The notes beneath the pieces were generated by a model. It saw nothing but the letters and a program-made list of their open reading frames with translations. It was not told where the DNA came from and did no database searches. This document shows, piece after piece, positions 1 to 6,300 of a DNA stretch of 8,365 nt. The DNA comes from JAYFRE01 sp034926235 (GTDB lineage Bacteria > Pseudomonadota > Alphaproteobacteria > Rhodospirillales > Magnetospirillaceae). The DNA is taken from positions 1-8,365 of the forward strand of contig JAYFRE010000001.1 of the NCBI GenBank assembly GCA_034926235.1, read 5' to 3'. Both the position numbers and the translations under genes were made by a program. The number at the start of each line of letters is the position of its first letter. The stretch's first letter is position 1.

Positions 1-398
1 ATGGGCAGCATGATCGAGGATTCGTTGACGATGTCCTTGCCGCCCGTGATCGCCTCATAGATCGCGCCGCGGTCCAGACCGCGAAAGTGGGCATAGCTGG
101 TCTGGGATATCTTTTCGCTGATGCGCACCTCGAAGCCGGTGATCAGTTCGCGCGCCACCTGGGACGAAATGGCCATGGAGGTTCCCAGGCATTTGTAAAG
201 CCCGACCAGGCACAGAACGAACAGCAGGAAATTGCGCAAGGACACCGAGCCGCCCTGGGCGAGATCCTCGATCGAGGCGCTGATCGCGTAAAGCAGCAGC
301 CCCTGCAGGACGCCCGCCGCGATGGATGCCCAGAAAAGCCGCCGGCTTTTGTCGCCTGCGCGGCGGATGAGATCGAGGAGGAAGTGCAATTGGCTCAT
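1..398 (-). CDS. N-terminal part of a SyrD/PvdE-like 'cyclic peptide' ABC exporter (runs off left edge)
   Basis: Reading the minus strand from the ATG at 398 gives an open frame of 132 codons that continues past the window edge. The protein begins MSQLHFLLDLIRRAGDK. A first hydrophobic segment lies at about residues 21-40 (LFWASIAAGVLQGLLLYAIS) and a second at about 54-75 (around NFLLFVLCLVGLYKCLG). They are followed by a charged segment around VRISEKISQT (91-100) and GAIYEAITGGKDI (111-123). This arrangement matches what I recall of the N-terminal six-helix domain of the cyclic-peptide exporter subfamily (SyrD, PvdE), where a helix after TM2 carries a pattern like 'KIRQTDLR..E.IG...IY..LT'. 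Known members are inner-membrane half-transporters with a C-terminal ATPase that export nonribosomal peptides or their precursors. The ATPase part would lie outside the window, so the family call rests on the membrane domain only. It is the last gene seen in the PKS operon and probably exports the product. An Shine-Dalgarno-like AAGGGG supports the start. Confidence 0.72.
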   Translation of the reverse strand, partial: MSQLHFLLDLIRRAGDKSRRLFWASIAAGVLQGLLLYAISASIEDLAQGGSVSLRNFLLFVLCLVGLYKCLGTSMAISSQVARELITGFEVRISEKISQTSYAHFRGLDRGAIYEAITGGKDIVNESSIMLP

Positions 399-462
399 GG
401 GATGCGCCCCTTCGAGGTCTTTTTCTTCTGCCCTGCTTCGCGCTTCGGCACAAGACGGCTTT
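399..462 (-). other. 64-base gap between the KS-AT gene and the exporter gene
   Basis: This is the only non-coding stretch in the window longer than a few bases. It runs from the TGA stop of the KS-AT gene (463-465) to the exporter ATG. I see no GC-rich hairpin followed by a T run, and no clear promoter boxes. Only a weak four-base TGCC/GGCA pair with a long loop is present. Transcriptional read-through from the PKS genes into the exporter is therefore the simplest reading. Confidence 0.55.
407..412 (-). promoter_or_regulatory. Shine-Dalgarno-like site of the ABC exporter gene
   Basis: The minus strand reads AAGGGG here, eight bases before the ATG at 398. A purine-rich run (GAAGAAAAAGA) lies just upstream. 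This supports translation starting at 398. No in-frame alternative start with a better site was seen in the gap. Confidence 0.5.
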
Positions 463-3381
463 TCACGATTGCCCCAGGAAACGCTGCTGCAAGGCTCTGA
501 TCCGGGCGACCGCCTCATCTTGTTCCCGAATCAAGGCCTGAAGACGGGGGGAGGATTCGGGCGAAATCGGCATCTGCGCCCCGGCCTGTTCCCGCTCCAG
601 GACCGTTCCGGACGCCGGAGCCTGCCCGCCGGTTTCCGGCGCGCAGACGATGCGGTGAAAGACGGGCATCGGCGCAGCTTCGGGCCGCCAGGGATCGGCG
701 GCCAGCCAGCGGTGATCCAGCGGCACCCCCAGACTGTAAAGCCGCGCCAGCGCCAGCGCCAGGAACCGTTCCTGGGCGAAACCGTCCACAGCCGCCCCGT
801 TCTGCGCGAACAGCCATTGCGCTTCGGGCCTGATCTGGCGGCCGAAACCGGTCAAGGTCGGCCCGGCCCCGATCTCCAGGAACAAGGACGCCGGCGCGGC
901 GCGCACGGCGGCGGCGAAACGCACAGGGTCACGCATCTGACGGACGAAATAAGCCGGCCAATCGACGCCGTCCGCCAGGACCTCGCCCGTGCAGCCGGAC
1001 AGGAACGCCAATCGGGGGGACGCGAAACGCCGTCCTTTCAGGAACGCACCGAAGCCGGGCAGCACAGGGTCGATCAATGGGCAATGGAAAGCATGCGAAA
1101 CCGGCATCGGCCGATATTCAATCCCGTGGGCCGACAGACGGTCCAGGGCGACGGCCAGCGCGCTTACCTCTCCGGCGATGGTGACGCTGTCATCCATGTT
1201 GATGGCGGCGATGGACAGATCCGCAATATCCGCGATCAGGGTCGCGATTTCGGCCTCGCCGCCCAACACCGCCGCCATGCCGCCCGGCCTGGCCATCGTC
1301 TGGGCAAGCGTTCCCCGCTCAAGGGCGATCTCCAACCCCTCTTCCACCTCCAGCACGCCCGCGGCCTGGGCCGCCGCATATTCGCCGATGCTGTGCCCCA
1401 ACACGACGGACGGCGTGACGCCCCGGCTTTTCAGCAACGCCGTCAGCGCTGCCTGATAGCTGTAGATGGCGGGCTGGGTGACGCGGGTCTGGTGCAGCCG
1501 GGCATCATTATCGGCGAACATGACCTCGATCAGGGAATGGCCCAGCCGGGGTGCGGCCAAAGCCTCGCAACGATCGATGACGGCGCTAAATTCCGGGAAC
1601 GCGGCGTAAAGATCGCGGCCCATGCCGTGAAGCTGCGATCCCTGCCCGCCATAAAGGAACAGAATCGGCGGCGTTTGCTTTTCCCGCCGCCCGCGAAAGG
1701 CCGCACGCTGTTTCTTGCCTGCCAGAACGGCGTCCAGAGCCGCCGCCGCCTCGCTTTCCGTGGCGCACAGGGCGAAGCGTTCCGGAAACAGCGCCGAGTC
1801 GCGGGCTTCCTGCCCCGGCTTGTCCTGCGGACGGGCGTTGCCGGCGGCGTCGCACAGGCTGGCGAAGGACAGGCCGGAATCGAGCGCGGCGCGGGCATCT
1901 TGCACTTGCATCCGCATTTCCGCCTCGCCCCGAGCCACCAGGGCGAGCAGGCGCGGGCCGGCGGACGGCGTGCGCTGGCGCAAGGAATCTGCTGGCGGCG
2001 GCTCGGCCAACAGCAGATGGGCCAGAACGCCGGTGATGGCGAAACCGCTGACGCCTGCAATTCTGCGCTCATAGCCATCGGGCCAAGGCGCGGTTTCCCG
2101 GCACAGCGCCAGTCCCGACCGTTCCAGTTCCAGCAACGGGTTGGGCCGTTCCGCGTGCAGCGTCTTCGGAATAACGCCCGAGCGCACGGCCATGATCGTC
2201 TTGATCAGCGCCGCCATCCCAGCCGCCGATTCAAGATGGGCGACATTGGATTTGACCGACCCGATCCGCAAGGGACGCGCGCGCGGACCATAGACGGCGG
2301 CCAGGCTTTCCGCTTCGATCGGATCGCCGATCGGGGTGCCGGTGCCGTGGGTCTCGACGAACGCGACCGCGCCGGGATCGATGCGCGCATCGTCCAGCGC
2401 GCGGCGGATGACATGGCGCTGCCCCTTGGCGCTGGGGGCGGTGAAATTGCGGCTGCGCCCATCCGATCCGACCGCGCCGCCCAGGATCAGCGCATGAATG
2501 CGGTTGCCGTCGCGGCGGGCGTCGGACAGGCGTTGCAGAACCAGAGCGCCGCCGCCTTCACCCCGGCCGAAACCGTCGGCGTCCGCGCCGAACGCCTTGC
2601 AGCGCCCATCCGGGGCCAGAGCCTGCATGGCGTTCAGCCAGTGCGACGCCGTCGGACCGGCCAGCAGATTCACGGCCCCTGCCAGCGCCAGGGCGCATTC
2701 GCCGCGCCGCAGGCTCTGCACGGCGGCCAGGGTGGCGACCAAAGCGGTGGCGCAAGCGCCCTCATAGGACAAGCATGGACCGTTCCAATCGAAGAAATAG
2801 GACACCCGGCCAGGAAGCGCGCTGTGCATATTGCCGGTCAGGACATAAGGGTCCCCGGCCGACAGCGCGCCCGTGCCCAGAACGTCGAACAGATAATCCG
2901 TGCCGCTTTTGCCGCAGAAAACGCCGACATCCCCGCCCGGCTCGCTGCCCTTGGGCAGGCCCGCATCCCACAAAGCGCGCTGCGCCAGCTCCAGCATCAG
3001 CCGGTGCTGCGGATCGGTCATCCGCGCTTCCGCCGGCGCGATACCGAAAAAAGATGTGTCGAAGGCATAAGGGTCCCGGTCCAGCAGCGCGGCCTGCTTC
3101 AGCCCGGGCGGCAGCGACCCTTCCGCCGGGGACGGAGATGGCTGTCCTTGCCGGTCCCGTTCGGGCGGGACCGGGCGGACGGCATCCATGCCATCCATGA
3201 GCCGGCGATGGAAATCCTCCGGCGTCTCGACATCGCCGCCTGCCCCGCCCGGAAACAGACAGGCCATGCCGATCACCGCCACCGGCTCGGACAAAGGCGC
3301 TGCCCGGGCTTGCAGAGCGAGAATCTGCTCTTTGGCGCTTTGCAGCGCGGCCTTGTATTTGCGTTCCTTTTCCGCGTCCAT
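463..3381 (-). CDS. Type I polyketide synthase, KS-AT didomain protein without ACP
   Basis: This 972-residue protein is complete. The ATG at 3381 is four bases after the stop of the upstream PKS, and the stop is at 463-465. Residues 1-30 form a charged, basic helix (KERKYKAALQSAKEQILALQ) typical of KS-side docking segments. The KS spans about 31-460. Its catalytic triad is present: Cys210 in YEGACATALVA, His345 in VETHGTGT and His382 in NVAHLE. The surrounding motifs depart from the usual DTACSSS, NIGHLE and SGTNAH; the last reads FAITGVLAH (447-455). The malonyl-type AT spans about 573-850, with GGQGSQ (578-583), Ser664 in GHSIGEY, Arg689 and HAFH (763-766), whose final His is catalytic. HAFH is the usual malonyl-CoA signature. 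After the AT there are only about 120 residues, ending in a helix (about 945-968) with coiled-coil character. No carrier motif (GxDSL), KR, DH or thioesterase is visible. Elongation would need an ACP from another protein. No clear Shine-Dalgarno precedes the ATG, so translational coupling to the upstream gene is likely. Confidence 0.93.
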   Translation of the reverse strand: MDAEKERKYKAALQSAKEQILALQARAAPLSEPVAVIGMACLFPGGAGGDVETPEDFHRRLMDGMDAVRPVPPERDRQGQPSPSPAEGSLPPGLKQAALLDRDPYAFDTSFFGIAPAEARMTDPQHRLMLELAQRALWDAGLPKGSEPGGDVGVFCGKSGTDYLFDVLGTGALSAGDPYVLTGNMHSALPGRVSYFFDWNGPCLSYEGACATALVATLAAVQSLRRGECALALAGAVNLLAGPTASHWLNAMQALAPDGRCKAFGADADGFGRGEGGGALVLQRLSDARRDGNRIHALILGGAVGSDGRSRNFTAPSAKGQRHVIRRALDDARIDPGAVAFVETHGTGTPIGDPIEAESLAAVYGPRARPLRIGSVKSNVAHLESAAGMAALIKTIMAVRSGVIPKTLHAERPNPLLELERSGLALCRETAPWPDGYERRIAGVSGFAITGVLAHLLLAEPPPADSLRQRTPSAGPRLLALVARGEAEMRMQVQDARAALDSGLSFASLCDAAGNARPQDKPGQEARDSALFPERFALCATESEAAAALDAVLAGKKQRAAFRGRREKQTPPILFLYGGQGSQLHGMGRDLYAAFPEFSAVIDRCEALAAPRLGHSLIEVMFADNDARLHQTRVTQPAIYSYQAALTALLKSRGVTPSVVLGHSIGEYAAAQAAGVLEVEEGLEIALERGTLAQTMARPGGMAAVLGGEAEIATLIADIADLSIAAINMDDSVTIAGEVSALAVALDRLSAHGIEYRPMPVSHAFHCPLIDPVLPGFGAFLKGRRFASPRLAFLSGCTGEVLADGVDWPAYFVRQMRDPVRFAAAVRAAPASLFLEIGAGPTLTGFGRQIRPEAQWLFAQNGAAVDGFAQERFLALALARLYSLGVPLDHRWLAADPWRPEAAPMPVFHRIVCAPETGGQAPASGTVLEREQAGAQMPISPESSPRLQALIREQDEAVARIRALQQRFLGQS

Positions 3382-3385
3382 CGGG
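3382..3385 (-). other. Four-base junction between the two PKS genes
   Basis: The TGA of the upstream PKS (3386-3388) and the ATG of the KS-AT gene (3379-3381) are separated only by CCCG on the minus strand. No strong ribosome binding site is seen in the preceding 30 bases. This tight spacing points to one transcript and to reinitiation or coupled translation, which would help keep the two partner proteins in balance. Confidence 0.7.
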
Positions 3386-6300
3386 TCAATCCAGCAGGGA
3401 ATCGATATCGGCCAGAAGATCCTGGATCACGGCGTCGTCTTCCCGGATCGCGGGCGGCGGAACGGACGGCGCGGGCGCTTTTGCGCCATCGCCGCCGCGT
3501 TGCCCGCACAGCCAACCGCACATCAATGCCACGGTCGGATATTCAAAGGTGATGGAAACCGGAATCGCCATGTTCAGGGATTTACCGACGATGGTGCGGA
3601 ATTCGACCGCCATCAGCGAATCGAAGCCGTAATCCTGCAACGGCTTGTCCGGCGCGATCCGGCCCGGATCGGTCTGGCCCAGCATCCCGGCAGCGACACG
3701 GCAAAGACCCGTCAGCGTCTTTTCGGGATCGAGCGTGCCGTCCGCGCGCACAACGCCTGCGAACGGGTCATCGCCTGCGCGGGCGCTGTTCTGCCCGGCG
3801 GCGTCCCGTCTTTGCACCGGCAACAGGCTGAAAACGCCGTCCGGTTCCAGCGTCCGGCTGCCGCCGAAACGCGCCCAGCGCATGTCCATGACGCCGAAAA
3901 CGGGCTCGTCCCGTTGCAGACCGGCGAACAATCCGTCCAAAGCATCGTCGCCGTCCAGCGGCAGAATGCCCTGACGCAGCAGATTGTCCCGCACCCGGCC
4001 GCTCGCCGCCATGCCGCCATCGGACCAGGGACCGAAGCAAGGCGCCGCCGCTGCCCTACCGTCCGCCCGGCGTTTGCGGCACAAGGCGTTCAGGAAATGA
4101 TTGGCCGCGTTGTAATTGGCCTGCGCCGGACTGCCGATCAGGCTGCCGGCCGAGGAATAGCAGACGAAAAAGGCCAGCGGATCGTCCCCGGTCAGCCGGT
4201 CCAGAATCCAGGCCCCCGCGACCTTGGGGTCCATGACCCGCCTTAACCGCTCCTCGGTCAGGCCATCGAACACGCCGTCATCCAGAATGCCCGCCGTATG
4301 GAAGACGCCGCGCAAAGGCAGCCCTTGCGCGCGCAGCTCGGTCAGCGCCGTCGCGACATCCACCTCTTTCGTTACATCGCCTTTCAACAGCACCAGCGCG
4401 CAGCCCGCAGCCTGGATCGCCGCCGCCACGCCCTGGGCCGATTCGGGCAGAACCCCGGAGCGGGAGAACAGGCCGACGCAGCCGGCCCCCGCTTCCGCCA
4501 GCCGCAGGGCGGTCTTCAGCCCCAGCGATCCGGTGCCGCCGCTGATGAAATGCGCCCCCGACAGATCGAGCGTCCGCACCCGCGCACTTTTGGATACGGG
4601 CGTCAGCTTGCACGCCCATAGCCGCCCCCGGCGCAGCGCACGCAAAGCCGGTTCGGCGGGCGTTTCGGCAAAGGACAAGCATAGACGGGTCACTTGGCGG
4701 TAATCCTCGTCCTCCGGTTGGATCGGCAGATCGACGACCGAGGCCAGCAGGCCGGGATGTTCGAGCGCGATACTGGCCGCCAATCCCGGCAAGGATGCAC
4801 CGCTCAGGCCGAGAGCACCGCTTTCGCCAGCCGGGGCCAGCCCGTGGGTGACGAGATGCAGCCGGACCTTGGCCGCCGATGACGCCACCGTCTGGAAAAT
4901 CCGCAGCAGCCGTCCGGCATCGGCGATTTCGCTCTGGGGGTCAAAGGGCGCATTTTTTGGATGATGCAGCAGCAGAATCTGCGCCGCCCGCCCCTGCGCC
5001 GCCATCCCGTCAAGATCAGCGGCGGCACAACGGGGCAGATCGGCCAGGGCGGCGGGGATTGCTCCGTCGCCCACGGGCCAAAGAAAGACGTCCCCATCGA
5101 TGGCGGAGGACGGCTCCGCCGCGACCCAGGCCGGCGTATAAAGCAGCATCGCCGGATCGCGCCGCAGCCCGCGATACAAGGTGGCGTAATCCGTCATCCG
5201 GAACAGGCAGCCCGCCAGTTCCAGCACCGCCCGTCCAGCCGCGTCACGGGCCAGCGTCGTTCCCTCCAACACGCTGTCGCCCTGCCCTTTGCGGGCTTCC
5301 GAGACGCAAAGAACCGTCTCGGGCGGCGTCCGCCACAAGGTCAGGCGATCGACATGCAGCGGAATCAGCAGCGATTCAGCGTCCGCCATGACCGATTCGA
5401 GGTCGATGAGATAAGGCGGCAGAATGGCTTGCAGGATGGAATCGAGCGCACCCGGATAAAGCACATGCCCATCCTCGCCCGCCTCGCCCCGGCGCACCGC
5501 GACCCGGCAGGCCGCCCGCCCTTGCGCCGCCCGGATCGCTTCGATCCGCTGAAAGCCCGAACCGACCGCATAGCCGCGCCCCAGAAAGCGGCGGTAGAAC
5601 GCATCTTGTTCCATGACCGGGCCAAAGGAAACCGGCGGTTCGAGACCGGCATCCGCCGCCTGATCGGCGGGCGGAGCCTCGACCTTGGACGACAAGGTTC
5701 CCTGGCAATGCAGCAGCCATTCCGCATCGCCATCCGCGGAACCGTCCGCCGCGAGCGCCACGCTCATCAGCCGGAACGGGCTTTCGTCCTGGCCGGGATC
5801 GTCGATGATCACCTGCACCAGACGGGGCGCGTCCGGTTCCACCACCAGCGGGGCCAGGAAATCCACGCCCAGGAGCGCGCAGGGAACCTCGCCCCACAAA
5901 GCGCGGGCCGCCGCCAGCAGCATGGCCATATGGCCCGCCGCCGGGCTGATGGCCTTGTCGAAGATGACATGTTCTTGCACGAAAAACGGCGCATGGCCGT
6001 CGAAGCGGCTGGAAAACAGCGCCGTCCGGCCCAAAGCGGGGCTGATCTGGCGTTCCCCCGCGCCACTGGCGGTCTTTCCGGCGGCCAGGGCCGGCGGATC
6101 GACGACCACCGGCATCCAGTGGGATTCCCGCTGGAAAGGATAACCCGGCGCATCGGCATGGCGGCGGGGATAGAAGGAAAGAACCGCGCTAAAATCGATA
6201 TTCAACCCCTGGCAGAACAGATGCCCGACAGCGGCAAACAGGCTGTCCAGCCCATCTCGGCCCGGAACCAGGCTGGGCACCGCCGTCAGCGCCTTGCCGT

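Noticed and set aside
55..453. A 132-codon minus-strand frame overlapping the exporter gene.
   Set aside because: It is in a different frame from the exporter. Its Arg/Pro-rich translation has no membrane segments, whereas the frame starting at 398 has two and matches the family.
399..462. Possible terminator or promoter in the intergenic gap.
   Set aside because: Only a weak four-base inverted repeat with a long loop and no T run was found.
2752..2754. Possible loading-type KSQ domain in the KS-AT protein.
   Set aside because: The codon for the active-site residue is TGC (Cys), not Gln, so it is not a decarboxylating KSQ.
322..3552. A 1076-codon open frame on the plus strand.
   Set aside because: It lies opposite the KS-AT gene. 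Its translation is rich in Arg, Gln, Gly and His with no recognisable domain, as expected for the antisense of GC-rich coding DNA.
4573..5198. Possible enoylreductase or C-methyltransferase between DH and KR.
   Set aside because: Only about 200 residues separate the DH from the KR core, which fits the KR structural subdomain. No ER nucleotide-binding or methyltransferase motif is seen.
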